Positions 7,502-14,534 of a DNA stretch of 27,705 nucleotides are shown here, piece by piece. Position 1 is the first letter of the stretch; each line of letters opens with the position of its first letter. The notes below the pieces were generated by a model. That model saw nothing but the letters and a program-made list of their open reading frames with translations. It ran no database searches and was not told the origin of the DNA. The DNA comes from an uncultured Phascolarctobacterium sp. (GTDB lineage: Bacteria; Bacillota; Negativicutes; Acidaminococcales; Acidaminococcaceae). The position numbers and the translations under genes were made by a program. Location: the NCBI GenBank assembly GCA_900552005.1, contig URXU01000013.1:1-27705 (forward strand), given 5' to 3'.

Positions 7502-8056
7502 ATGAACAAAACTTTAATGATTATTATTGCCATTGTGGTAATTATCGGCGGCATGTTTGTCAGCAGCTATAACGGTCTGGTAAGCATGAACGAAAACGTT
7601 AACGGCAAATGGGCGCAGGTGGAAAACCAGCTGCAGCGCCGCAATGATTTAGTACCTAACCTGGTCAATACGGTTAAAGGCTTTGCTGCTCATGAAACAG
7701 AAGTCTTCACTGCCGTAGCCGATGCCAGGGCCAAACTGGGCGGTGCCAAAACCGTAGCTGAAACCAGCGCGGCTAACAATGAACTAAATAGCGCTCTTTC
7801 CCGCCTGCTGATGGTGGCTGAAAGCTATCCGGAGCTTAAATCCAGCGCCAACTTTATCCAGCTGCAGGATGAGCTGGCCGGCACGGAAAACCGCATTGCC
7901 GTAGCCCGCATGGACTACAATAACGCGGTGCAGTCCTATAACGCACAAATCAAAAGCCTGCCTACGTCCTTATATGCGGGTATGTTTGGTTTTACCGCTA
8001 AAGATTTCTTTAAAGCCGACGATAATGCCAAAAAGGTACCGCAAGTCCAATTCTGA
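7502..8056 (+). CDS. lemA: LemA family membrane protein
   Basis: 184 residues, the normal LemA size. One N-terminal membrane helix (about residues 4-22) is followed by a long helical domain with the LemA signatures VSMNENVNGKWAQVENQLQRR and RRNDLVPNLVNTVKGFAAHE, then EVFTAVADAR and the C-terminal YNAQIKSLPTSLYAGMFGF motif. The topology known for the family is a short outside end and a helical bundle. Its molecular role is unknown. GGAGGG stands 9 bases before the ATG; an out-of-frame ATG at 7494 is closer to it and is not used. It forms a pair with the TPM-domain gene 38 bases downstream, a common association. The promoter carries a CtsR-like operator, which links this pair to protein-damage stress. 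Confidence 0.93.
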   Translation: MNKTLMIIIAIVVIIGGMFVSSYNGLVSMNENVNGKWAQVENQLQRRNDLVPNLVNTVKGFAAHETEVFTAVADARAKLGGAKTVAETSAANNELNSALSRLLMVAESYPELKSSANFIQLQDELAGTENRIAVARMDYNNAVQSYNAQIKSLPTSLYAGMFGFTAKDFFKADDNAKKVPQVQF

Positions 8057-8094
8057 TAGCTGACAAGGCATTTTATCTCTGACGGGGTGTATTT

Positions 8095-8850
8095 ATGAAA
8101 CGCTGGCTTATTTATTTTATCTTAATCTTGCAGTGCTTCCTGACAGCCTATGCCGCTGCCGCACCACAGATACCACCGCGCCCTTCGGCTGCTGATGGCA
8201 TCTATGTGCAGGATTACGCCCATGTACTTTCTGAAGCAGATAAAAAACAGCTGCTGAATCTTGGTCAGGAGCTGGATAATAAAACTACGGCTCAGCTGGC
8301 AGTCATAACTATCGATACTCTTGGCGGGCAATCCATCGAAGATTATTCTCTGGCGGTCCTGCGCCAGTGGGGCATTGGCAGCCGTGAGAAAAATAACGGC
8401 GCCCTGATAGTTGTCGCCGTACAGGACAGACGCTCACGCATTGAAGTCGGTTACGGTCTGGAAGGCGTCATTAACGACGGTCTGGCCGGACGCATCCAGG
8501 ACCAATACATGCTGCCCTATTTCCGTAAGGGTGATTATGCCGCCGGCATTGTCAGCGGCTATGCCAATACGGCGGCGCTTATTGCCAAAAGCGCCAATGT
8601 AAAATTGGACGGTCTTACCAGCTACCAGGACGGCGCGCAGCAGCGCACCGACAGTGACGATGGTTATCCGCTCTGGCTAAAACTGCTGATTGGCGCCGGC
8701 ATTGTTATTGTACTGATTATTGACAATCTTTTTTTAGGCGGTTTTATTACGCAGATGCTGTTTTTTATGTTCCTGCGCGGCCGCGGCGGCGGGCGCGGCG
8801 GCTTTGGAGGCGGCAGCGGCGGTGGCGGCGGCTCCTCCCGCAGCTGGTAG
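8095..8850 (+). CDS. TPM-domain protein (YgcG family), secreted and membrane-anchored
   Basis: 251 residues. It has a signal peptide (about 1-22), then a TPM domain from about residue 35 to 165 with the usual start YVQDYAHVLSEADKKQLLNL, followed by TAQLAVITIDTLGG, the RRSRIEVGYGLEGVINDG core and the YAAGIVSGYANTAALI helix. A membrane stretch follows at about 198-225. The tail is a Gly-rich region ending GGSSRSW, typical of YgcG proteins. TPM domains are found in photosystem repair (Psb32) and in putative phosphatases; the bacterial function is not known. The membrane segment would leave the TPM domain outside the cell membrane. It is co-transcribed with lemA. Confidence 0.9.
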   Translation: MKRWLIYFILILQCFLTAYAAAAPQIPPRPSAADGIYVQDYAHVLSEADKKQLLNLGQELDNKTTAQLAVITIDTLGGQSIEDYSLAVLRQWGIGSREKNNGALIVVAVQDRRSRIEVGYGLEGVINDGLAGRIQDQYMLPYFRKGDYAAGIVSGYANTAALIAKSANVKLDGLTSYQDGAQQRTDSDDGYPLWLKLLIGAGIVIVLIIDNLFLGGFITQMLFFMFLRGRGGGRGGFGGGSGGGGGSSRSW

Positions 8851-8864
8851 AAAGCTCTGTTAAA

Positions 8865-8873
8865 TGTTATAAT
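8865..8873 (+). promoter_or_regulatory. Extended -10 promoter element for the zinc-ribbon gene
   Basis: TGTTATAAT is an extended -10 (TGn plus perfect TATAAT) starting 15 bases after the TPM gene stop and about 55 bases before the next ATG. The -35 region is poor. The same TGTTATAAT occurs before the EamA gene. Confidence 0.5.
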
Positions 8874-8927
8874 AAAGGCGAAGCTATAAATTTATCTGTT
8901 CTATGTGAAGAGAGGAAGGTATAACCT

Positions 8928-9263
8928 ATGGAACCCACACTGGAAGATTTACAACAGGAAATAGCTGCTTTAAAAAAGGAAATTGCGGAAATCCGCAGTG
9001 AAATGAATTTTTACAAACTTGACCGCAGCATTCAGCGCGGTAATGAAAATCATGATTATTATTTCTACACCGACAAAAAGATCGCCATCTGTCCTCACTG
9101 CTGGGAACAGGAGCATAAAATCGCTCCCATCTCCGATCATGATGACAACGGTTATTTTACCTGTGAACGCTGCGGCTATCAAGGCGTTTATGACCGCGGC
9201 AAACTGGATATTGTCGATGACATGCAAACCACTATTTTCAAAAAATTATTTGATGATAAATAA
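8928..9263 (+). CDS. Small coiled-coil and zinc-ribbon protein of unknown function
   Basis: 111 residues. Residues 4-30 are a heptad-like coiled coil (LEDLQQEIAALKKEIAEIR). Residues 55-82 hold two Cys pairs, C55PHC58 and C79ERC82, spaced as in a zinc ribbon, with CGYQGVYDR after the second pair. I do not recognise a named family. The fold suggests a soluble zinc protein that dimerises and binds nucleic acid or protein. AGAGGAAGG lies upstream of the ATG. It is flanked by an extended -10 element and a strong terminator, so it is a single-gene unit. Confidence 0.75.
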   Translation: MEPTLEDLQQEIAALKKEIAEIRSEMNFYKLDRSIQRGNENHDYYFYTDKKIAICPHCWEQEHKIAPISDHDDNGYFTCERCGYQGVYDRGKLDIVDDMQTTIFKKLFDDK

Positions 9264-9275
9264 AAACCAACAGCA

Positions 9276-9308
9276 AAAAGGCTTAGTCTTTCAAAGACTA
9301 AGCCTTTT
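9276..9308. terminator. Bidirectional terminator between the zinc-ribbon gene and nrdG
   Basis: An 11-bp stem GGCTTAGTCTT (9280-9290) / AAGACTAAGCC (9294-9304) with A runs on the left and T runs on the right. It serves the two convergent genes. Confidence 0.9.
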
Positions 9309-9321
9309 CTTTATTTTATTT

Positions 9322-9879
9322 TTACTTGTCAATACCTTCTACTTTGAGCAGGCCTTCATTATCATCCCACAGTACCACATTATCACTGTGCAGAGAATCG
9401 GCCACCCGGATTACTCTTTGGTTCTCACTGCCGCGAAAACGCAAATTAGGATTTTTCTTTTCAATAACAAACTCGCCGTCAACGAGAATATCAATATAAG
9501 AAAGCATTTCCTTCGTAATCTCCCATGGGCCGAGATTGCCAGTCAGCATATCCTTTTCAAAGTCATAGCCGCTGTAACACCAAATGGTTTTTTCAGGAAA
9601 CTGCTGTTTTACCCGACGCAAAAACGGCAGCAGCGCCTGCTGGTTCTGAGGCTCAAAAGGTTCGCCGCCCAGCAGGGAAAGTCCCTTAATATAAGCCGGT
9701 TTCATAGCCTCCAGGATCTCGTCTTCCACTGCCGGCGTAAAATCATCGCCATAATTGAAATTCCAGGTTTCCGGATTAAAGCAGCCCTTGCAGTGATGTG
9801 TGCAGCCGCTGACAAACAACGATACCCTGATGCCGGGGCCGTTGGCAACATCTATCTTCTTGATAGTTGCATATTTCAT
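9322..9879 (-). CDS. nrdG: Anaerobic ribonucleotide reductase activating protein
   Basis: 185 residues. A radical-SAM enzyme whose CxxxCxxC cluster (C26THHC30KGC33) holds a 4Fe-4S cluster. It cleaves S-adenosylmethionine and installs the glycyl radical on NrdD. NGPGIRVSLFVSGC before the cluster and LSLLGGEPFEP after it are typical of NrdG. It lies 13 bases downstream of nrdD on the same strand and shares its promoter and NrdR control. Confidence 0.96.
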   Translation of the reverse strand: MKYATIKKIDVANGPGIRVSLFVSGCTHHCKGCFNPETWNFNYGDDFTPAVEDEILEAMKPAYIKGLSLLGGEPFEPQNQQALLPFLRRVKQQFPEKTIWCYSGYDFEKDMLTGNLGPWEITKEMLSYIDILVDGEFVIEKKNPNLRFRGSENQRVIRVADSLHSDNVVLWDDNEGLLKVEGIDK

Positions 9880-9892
9880 AACCCCTCACCTC

Positions 9893-12019
9893 TTATAAAT
9901 GCAGTACACGGGCTTTAATCTCTTTGGTCTTGCCCACATTCCAGAAGTTTTCGCCAAGATAACCGCAGGTACGGCGGGTAACATTCATCAGATTGTGATC
10001 CTTGTTGTGGCAGACAGGGCATTCCCATTCGTTATCATCATTGATGATGATTTCACCGTCAAAACCGCAGACATGGCAATAATCAGACTTAGTATTAAAT
10101 TCAGCGTACTGGATATTATCGTAAATAAAACGTACCACATCTTCCAAAGCTTCCGTATTATGACGCATATTGGGAATTTCTACATAAGAAATCGCGCCGC
10201 CGGAAGAAATTTTCTGGAATTGGCTTTCAAAAGAGAATTTTTTGAACGCGTCAATTTTTTCGCGTACGTCCACATGATAGGAATTGGTGTAGTAGCCTTT
10301 GTCAGTAACATCAGGGATGCTGCCGAATTTTTCCTTATCAATACGGGCGAAGCGATAGCACAGGCTTTCAGCAGGCGTACCATAAAGAGCAAAGCCAATG
10401 CCGGTAGCTGCTTTCCATTTATCGCAGGCGCCGCGCAGTCTTTCCATAACACGTACGGCAAATTCTTCGCCGGCAGGATCAGTATGGCTGACGCCCTTCA
10501 TCAGCTTGGTTACTTCATAAAGGCCGATATAGCCTAAGGAAATAGAGGAATAACCGCCTTCCAGGAATTTATCAATGGTTTCACCTTTGCCAAGGCGGGC
10601 AATGGCGCCATACTGCCAATGTACGGGGCTGACATCGCTGCGTACACCTTTCAGCGCGTTATGACGGCACATCAATGCCTCATAGCAAAGTTCCAATCTT
10701 TCATCCAGCAGCTGCCAGAATTTTTTCTCATCGCCTTTAGCAATAATGCCAATCTGCGGCAGATTAATAGAAACAACGCCCTGATTAAAGCGTCCTTCAA
10801 ATTTATAATTGCCGTTTTCATCTTTCCACGGTGCCAAAAAGCTGCGGCAGCCCATGGGAGAGAAAACATTGCCTTCATAGTTTTCACGCATTTTCTTAGC
10901 GCTGATATAGTCCGGATACATACGTTTTGCACTGCATTTTACTGCCAGACGGGTAATATAATCATATTTGCCGCCTTTCAGGCAGTTATGCTCATCAAGC
11001 ACATAAACCAGTTTCGGGAAAGCAGGCGTTACATAAACACCTTTATCATTTTTGATGCCCTGCAGACGCTGACGCAGAATCTCTTCAATGATCATGGCGT
11101 TTTCCTTAACGTATTCATCATCTTCACGCAGGTTAAGGAACAAAGTGACAAACGGGGACTGACCGTTAGTCGTCATCAATGTATTAATCTGATACTGAAT
11201 AGTCTGCACGCCGCTTTGCAGTTCATAACGCAATCGTTCCTGAACCAGGCTTTCCAGAGTATCATGGTCAATATGGCCGCCGGCAGCTTCAATAATATTG
11301 CGTTTAAATTTTTCATAGCTGCGGCGCAGGTATTTGCCCAGATGGCAGATATCAACGGACTGCCCGCCATACTGGCTGGAGGCTACGGACGCAATAATCT
11401 GCGTCATTACGGTGCAGGCAACCTGGAAGCTTTTAGGACTTTCAATCATTTTGCCGTTCATGACCGTACCGTTATCCAGCATATCGCCGATATTGATCAG
11501 GCAGCAGTTAAAAATAGGCTGAACAAAATAGTCGGCATCGTGGAAGTGCAGAATGCCTTCCTCATGAGCTTTGGAAATTTTTTCCGGTAAAATCAGACGT
11601 TTAGTCAGGTCTTTGGAAACTTCACCGGCAATCAAATCACGCTGGGTAGCCGCCATGGTAGCATTTTTATTGGAATTTTCTTCCATAACATCTTTATTGC
11701 TGTTACGAATCAGCGAAAGAATGGATTCATCAGTTGTATTAGCCTTACGTACCAAGGCACGCTGATAACGGTAAATAATATACTGTTTTGCCAGCTCAAA
11801 TTTACCTGCATCCATCAGGCTGTGTTCTACCATATCCTGGATATCTTCCACCAGCAGACGCATTCTGTTTTTTTCCTGTACGTTATGGGCAATTTCCTGA
11901 ATTTTATCTTCGGCAATTCTGTCTTCCGGTTCTACTGCCGCATTTGCTTTCTGAATCGCTATCACAATCTTGCTGCCGTCAAAATCAACGGTGGTGCCAT
12001 CGCGTTTGATAACCTTCAT
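9893..12019 (-). CDS. nrdD: Anaerobic (class III) ribonucleoside-triphosphate reductase
   Basis: 708 residues from the chosen start. It makes deoxynucleotides from ribonucleoside triphosphates by glycyl-radical chemistry and works only without oxygen. Domains in order: an N-terminal ATP-cone (MKVIKRDGTTVDFDGSKI onward, about 1-95) for allosteric control; the barrel with the substrate-site region; a zinc site with Cys 648, 651, 667 and 670; and the glycyl-radical loop RTCGYLG with the radical glycine at 686. Start choice: the frame is also open from ATG 12028, but AGGAGGAG is nearly fused to that codon, while ATG 12019 is about 9 bases from it. The two NrdR boxes and the promoter lie about 115-170 bases upstream. 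It forms an operon with nrdG. Confidence 0.96.
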   Translation of the reverse strand: MKVIKRDGTTVDFDGSKIVIAIQKANAAVEPEDRIAEDKIQEIAHNVQEKNRMRLLVEDIQDMVEHSLMDAGKFELAKQYIIYRYQRALVRKANTTDESILSLIRNSNKDVMEENSNKNATMAATQRDLIAGEVSKDLTKRLILPEKISKAHEEGILHFHDADYFVQPIFNCCLINIGDMLDNGTVMNGKMIESPKSFQVACTVMTQIIASVASSQYGGQSVDICHLGKYLRRSYEKFKRNIIEAAGGHIDHDTLESLVQERLRYELQSGVQTIQYQINTLMTTNGQSPFVTLFLNLREDDEYVKENAMIIEEILRQRLQGIKNDKGVYVTPAFPKLVYVLDEHNCLKGGKYDYITRLAVKCSAKRMYPDYISAKKMRENYEGNVFSPMGCRSFLAPWKDENGNYKFEGRFNQGVVSINLPQIGIIAKGDEKKFWQLLDERLELCYEALMCRHNALKGVRSDVSPVHWQYGAIARLGKGETIDKFLEGGYSSISLGYIGLYEVTKLMKGVSHTDPAGEEFAVRVMERLRGACDKWKAATGIGFALYGTPAESLCYRFARIDKEKFGSIPDVTDKGYYTNSYHVDVREKIDAFKKFSFESQFQKISSGGAISYVEIPNMRHNTEALEDVVRFIYDNIQYAEFNTKSDYCHVCGFDGEIIINDDNEWECPVCHNKDHNLMNVTRRTCGYLGENFWNVGKTKEIKARVLHL

Positions 12020-12134
12020 TTCCAACATCTCCTCCTGTTTGCTTAGACCAAGTATCTATAAAATATCGTCCATGATGCTGTTTCCGATTTCTAAAACAGC
12101 TGCGATATTAATGCAATCAAATATTGCAGTTAAA

Positions 12135-12163
12135 ATTCTAACACAATATATCTTGTATGTCAA
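12135..12163 (-). promoter_or_regulatory. Promoter of nrdD-nrdG
   Basis: On the minus strand a perfect TTGACA (12163-12158), a 17-base spacer and TAGAAT (12140-12135). NrdR box 1 sits exactly in the spacer. Confidence 0.75.
12141..12156. promoter_or_regulatory. NrdR box 1
   Basis: ACACAATATATCTTGT closely matches the NrdR box consensus acaCwAtATaTwGtgt. It fills the spacer of the nrdD promoter. Confidence 0.8.
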
Positions 12164-12172
12164 AAGTTTTAA

Positions 12173-12188
12173 ATACAATATATTGAGT
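12173..12188. promoter_or_regulatory. NrdR box 2
   Basis: ATACAATATATTGAGT, a second NrdR box match, lies just upstream of the -35. It is separated from box 1 by 16 bases (32 bases centre to centre, three helical turns), the tandem spacing known for NrdR. Confidence 0.8.
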
Positions 12189-12349
12189 TTTTTCTCAAAA
12201 AAAGACTTGACTTTTTCTGCCTGTTGCACTCTGTAATGTAAAGTGCTTTTTTCATTTTTTTCTTTACAGTTGCCGTCCTGCCCCAGGATAACTTTCCTGT
12301 AAAAGGCAATCAAAAATACCCGAAAGCAGTAATAACATGCTTCTTTAAC
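12189..12349. other. Intergenic stretch between the nrdD and EamA promoters
   Basis: Between NrdR box 2 and the EamA promoter I see no gene, RNA or clear operator. An open frame on the minus strand (12056-12364) runs across the nrdD promoter and has no ribosome binding site, so it is not coding. Confidence 0.6.
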
Positions 12350-12377
12350 TTGTACATCCGCCAAAAAATGTTATAAT
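12350..12377 (+). promoter_or_regulatory. Promoter of the EamA transporter gene
   Basis: An extended -10 TGTTATAAT (perfect TATAAT at 12372-12377) with a weak -35 TTGTAC at 12350-12355 and a 16-base spacer. It lies about 38 bases before the ATG. Confidence 0.6.
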
Positions 12378-12414
12378 AAAATTTATTACATTATTTAATC
12401 AGGAGTACAATTAT

Positions 12415-13383
12415 ATGAATCAACAAAAAACAACTACCAGCAGTTACAGCGGCATCTTTATGCTGACGCTGTGTTCCTTTATCTGGGGCACGGCCTTTAT
12501 CGCCCAAAGTCTGGGCGGACAGATTATGGGTCCCATGACCTTTAACGGCTCCCGCAGCATCCTGGCATCACTTTTTCTGCTGCCCGCAATTTTTCTCTTT
12601 GACCGGCTTAACGGGCGTCGCTGCGGTTTCTGGGGCACGGATGATCCGGAGCAGCGCAAAAAGCTGTGGCGCGGCGGCATTATCTGCGGTCTGGTGCTTA
12701 CCATTGACTCGCTGTTTCAGCAAACGGGCATGATGTACACTTCCGTGGGTAAAGGCGGTTTTATTACCTCGCTTTATATCGTTATCGTTCCCCTGTTGGC
12801 CCGCTTCATCTTCGGCCGCAGGGTAAATATTTTTCAGGGCATCGGCGTACTGATTGCCTGCATAGGTATGTATTTTATCTGCCTGAACGAAAGCTTTAGT
12901 ATTAATAAAGGCGATTTGTTCATTTTAGGCAGCGCCTTCTTTTTTGCCGTACACATTCTCAGCGTGGAACATTTTGCCCCCGGCGTAGACGGCGTGCGTC
13001 TGTCCTTTTTTCAGTTTTCGACCTGCGCCGCTATTAACCTGGTACTGATGTTTATTTTTGAACAGCCCACCGTTCTGCAGCTGCAGCAGGCCTTACTGCC
13101 TGTCTGCTACGCCGGCATCATGTCCAGCGGCATCGCTTATACACTGCAGATTGTCGGTCAGAAACGGGTTAATGTGGTTTTGGCCACCATTTTACTCAGT
13201 CTGGAGTCCGTTTTTGCCTTGCTCAGCGGCTGGCTGTTTCTTCATCAGGTGCTGTCCGGCAAAGAAATTTTCGGCTGCGTTCTGGTCTTTGCCGCCATTA
13301 TGCTGGCCCAGCTGCCGCCCAGCCTGGTAGGCATTAGGGAAACTGAACATATTGAAGCCAAAAAGGTAGAACACGCACAATAA
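12415..13383 (+). CDS. EamA/DMT family inner-membrane transporter
   Basis: 322 residues with about ten predicted membrane helices arranged as two EamA repeats (about 13-150 and 162-297). Marks include LCSFIWGTAFIAQSLG in helix 1, FNGSRSILASLFLLP, and SGIAYTLQIVGQKRVN followed by LSLESVFALLSGWLFL in the second repeat. The family exports metabolites such as amino acids and amines; the substrate is not predictable. An AGGAG stands about 9 bases before the ATG. It has its own extended -10 promoter and a nested terminator after the stop, so it is transcribed alone. Confidence 0.9.
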   Translation: MNQQKTTTSSYSGIFMLTLCSFIWGTAFIAQSLGGQIMGPMTFNGSRSILASLFLLPAIFLFDRLNGRRCGFWGTDDPEQRKKLWRGGIICGLVLTIDSLFQQTGMMYTSVGKGGFITSLYIVIVPLLARFIFGRRVNIFQGIGVLIACIGMYFICLNESFSINKGDLFILGSAFFFAVHILSVEHFAPGVDGVRLSFFQFSTCAAINLVLMFIFEQPTVLQLQQALLPVCYAGIMSSGIAYTLQIVGQKRVNVVLATILLSLESVFALLSGWLFLHQVLSGKEIFGCVLVFAAIMLAQLPPSLVGIRETEHIEAKKVEHAQ

Positions 13384-13386
13384 AAA

Positions 13387-13446
13387 ACAGTCTTTATCAT
13401 TGGATGCTGCCGCAATTTGCCGGCAGCATTTTTTCTGTAAAGACTG
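13387..13446. terminator. Nested bidirectional terminator between EamA and the GDSL hydrolase
   Basis: An inner hairpin (ATGCTGCCG 13404-13412 / CGGCAGCAT 13421-13429) is followed on the plus strand by TTTTTT. It is enclosed by an outer 9-bp stem CAGTCTTTA (13388-13396) / TAAAGACTG (13438-13446), which on the minus strand is followed by TTTTTTA. Each stem has the T run for one direction. Confidence 0.8.
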
Positions 13447-13451
13447 CTTTC

Positions 13452-14006
13452 TTATTTATTCTCCGAACAGCTTAGCCACTGACGCAAAAGCGGCGCCGCA
13501 TATAATCCCATGGCTCTATAAGCAGATGCCGTGGGATGCACGCCGTCTAAATAAGCTTTTTGGCGTTCTCTGTCCGTCAAGCCGATGGCAGGCTGCAAAT
13601 CCAGCAAAAACGCCTGCTGGGCAAACTGTTTTTTCAGTTCCTGCTTTAAGGCTTCCAAACGGCTATTCAGCTCTGCTTCCGCACTGATTAAAGGCAGCAC
13701 CAAACACGGATGATAACCATGCTCAGTACACCACTGCAGCATTTTGGCCACATCTTCCAAAATAAATTTCTGCGGCCGCTGCTGCAGCAGATCATTGGCT
13801 CCGCCCAGAAAAATTATATGCCTGATATGCGCCGGCAGCAGCGCGGTACGCAGACGATAAAAAATATCATCGCAGCAGTCACCGCACACTCCGTAATTGA
13901 TTAGCCGCAAATCAGTGCCTTCCTCGGCAGCTGCCGTCCAGGAATAACGCGGTCCGAAAGGAAATCCCTGAATCAGAGAATCACCAAAACAGGCTGCATA
14001 ATACAT
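13452..14006 (-). CDS. SGNH/GDSL-type esterase or lipase
   Basis: 184 residues with the SGNH hydrolase blocks: CFGDSLIQG with nucleophile Ser10, a block II glycine at 39 (NYGVCGD), GGANDLL with Asn71, and the C-terminal DGVHPT with catalytic Asp154 and His157. The family hydrolyses esters of lipids, sugars or peptidoglycan; the substrate is unknown. There is no signal peptide, so it is probably cytoplasmic. It lies 15 bases downstream of the rhodanese gene on the same strand and probably shares its transcript. Confidence 0.9.
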   Translation of the reverse strand: MYYAACFGDSLIQGFPFGPRYSWTAAAEEGTDLRLINYGVCGDCCDDIFYRLRTALLPAHIRHIIFLGGANDLLQQRPQKFILEDVAKMLQWCTEHGYHPCLVLPLISAEAELNSRLEALKQELKKQFAQQAFLLDLQPAIGLTDRERQKAYLDGVHPTASAYRAMGLYAAPLLRQWLSCSENK

Positions 14007-14021
14007 GCCGCTACGCCTCCT

Positions 14022-14396
14022 TTATTTTTCCAGCGTTCCCTGCCACCTGCTGATGCCGCCAAAATCACGTACTTTAACGTAGCCCAGCTTGCCTAAAGTT
14101 TCTGCGGCAATAGCGCTGCGCCTGCCGCTGCGGCAATACACTATAATTTCCTGCTCCTTATTCGGAAGCACCACTGCAGACTGAGCGGCAATTTTATCAT
14201 AGGGCAGGAGCAAAGCACCGGGAATATGACCTGCACTATATTCTTCCTGCGTACGTACATCCAGCAATACAAAATCATCCTGGCTCTGAACCATCTGCTG
14301 CAGTTCATCATATGCTACCAGATTTTTTGTGCTGCCATGCTGCACAAACATAAAAACACCTGCCGCCACCAGAATAAAAGCTAAAATATATTTCAT
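14022..14396 (-). CDS. Membrane-anchored rhodanese-like sulfurtransferase
   Basis: 124 residues. A single N-terminal membrane helix (about 3-19, YILAFILVAAGVFMFV) is followed by one rhodanese domain with the CH2A-like LLDVRTQEEYSAGHIPGA segment and the active-site loop C88RSGRRS. Such proteins move sulfane sulfur or act on thiols. The helix followed by a short linker suggests the domain faces the outside of the inner membrane, but the opposite orientation cannot be excluded. It is the first gene of a two-gene unit with the GDSL hydrolase and is divergent from the alcohol dehydrogenase. Confidence 0.88.
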   Translation of the reverse strand: MKYILAFILVAAGVFMFVQHGSTKNLVAYDELQQMVQSQDDFVLLDVRTQEEYSAGHIPGALLLPYDKIAAQSAVVLPNKEQEIIVYCRSGRRSAIAAETLGKLGYVKVRDFGGISRWQGTLEK

Positions 14397-14428
14397 AACC
14401 TTCGCCTCTTTTCAAGAATTATCCTCTA

Positions 14429-14447
14429 TTGATATATATTATATCAA
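14429..14447. promoter_or_regulatory. Perfect inverted repeat over the rhodanese -10 region
   Basis: TTGATATA (14429-14436), a 3-base gap, TATATCAA (14440-14447). It covers a minus-strand TATAAT (14443-14438), the likely -10 of the rhodanese gene. A TTGTAA at 14467-14462 is a possible but weak -35. The position suits a repressor site. The ends resemble an FNR half-site (TTGAT/ATCAA), but the gap is 9 bases rather than 4. Confidence 0.45.
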
Positions 14448-14460
14448 ATTTATGTCTATG

Positions 14461-14489
14461 TTTACAAGGGATATGCAGCATGTTAAAAT
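14461..14489 (+). promoter_or_regulatory. Promoter of the alcohol dehydrogenase gene
   Basis: TTTACA (14461-14466), a 17-base spacer and an extended -10 TGTTAAAAT (TAAAAT at 14484-14489), about 45 bases before the chosen ATG. Confidence 0.65.
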
Positions 14490-14534
14490 TTAAATAGTAA
14501 ATAATATTTATCAGTGAAGACAGGAGGTAGTCAT

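Noticed and set aside
9019..9918. 299-codon plus-strand frame across the zinc-ribbon gene and nrdG
   Set aside because: It crosses a strong terminator and overlaps two well-supported genes in other frames.
10619..11590. 323-codon open frame antisense to nrdD
   Set aside because: It lies wholly inside a certain gene on the other strand, has no ribosome binding site and no family pattern; long antisense frames arise from the codon use of nrdD.
12204..12216. Single GTCAAA-type half-site (on the plus strand, TTGACTTTTT) upstream of nrdD as a CtsR site
   Set aside because: Only one half-site is present, with no partner at 7, 8 or 10 bases.
12056..12364. 102-codon minus-strand frame upstream of nrdD
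   Set aside because: It covers the nrdD promoter and both NrdR boxes and has no ribosome binding site.
14429..14447. FNR box at the rhodanese promoter
   Set aside because: The half-sites TTGAT and ATCAA are present, but 9 bases separate them instead of 4.
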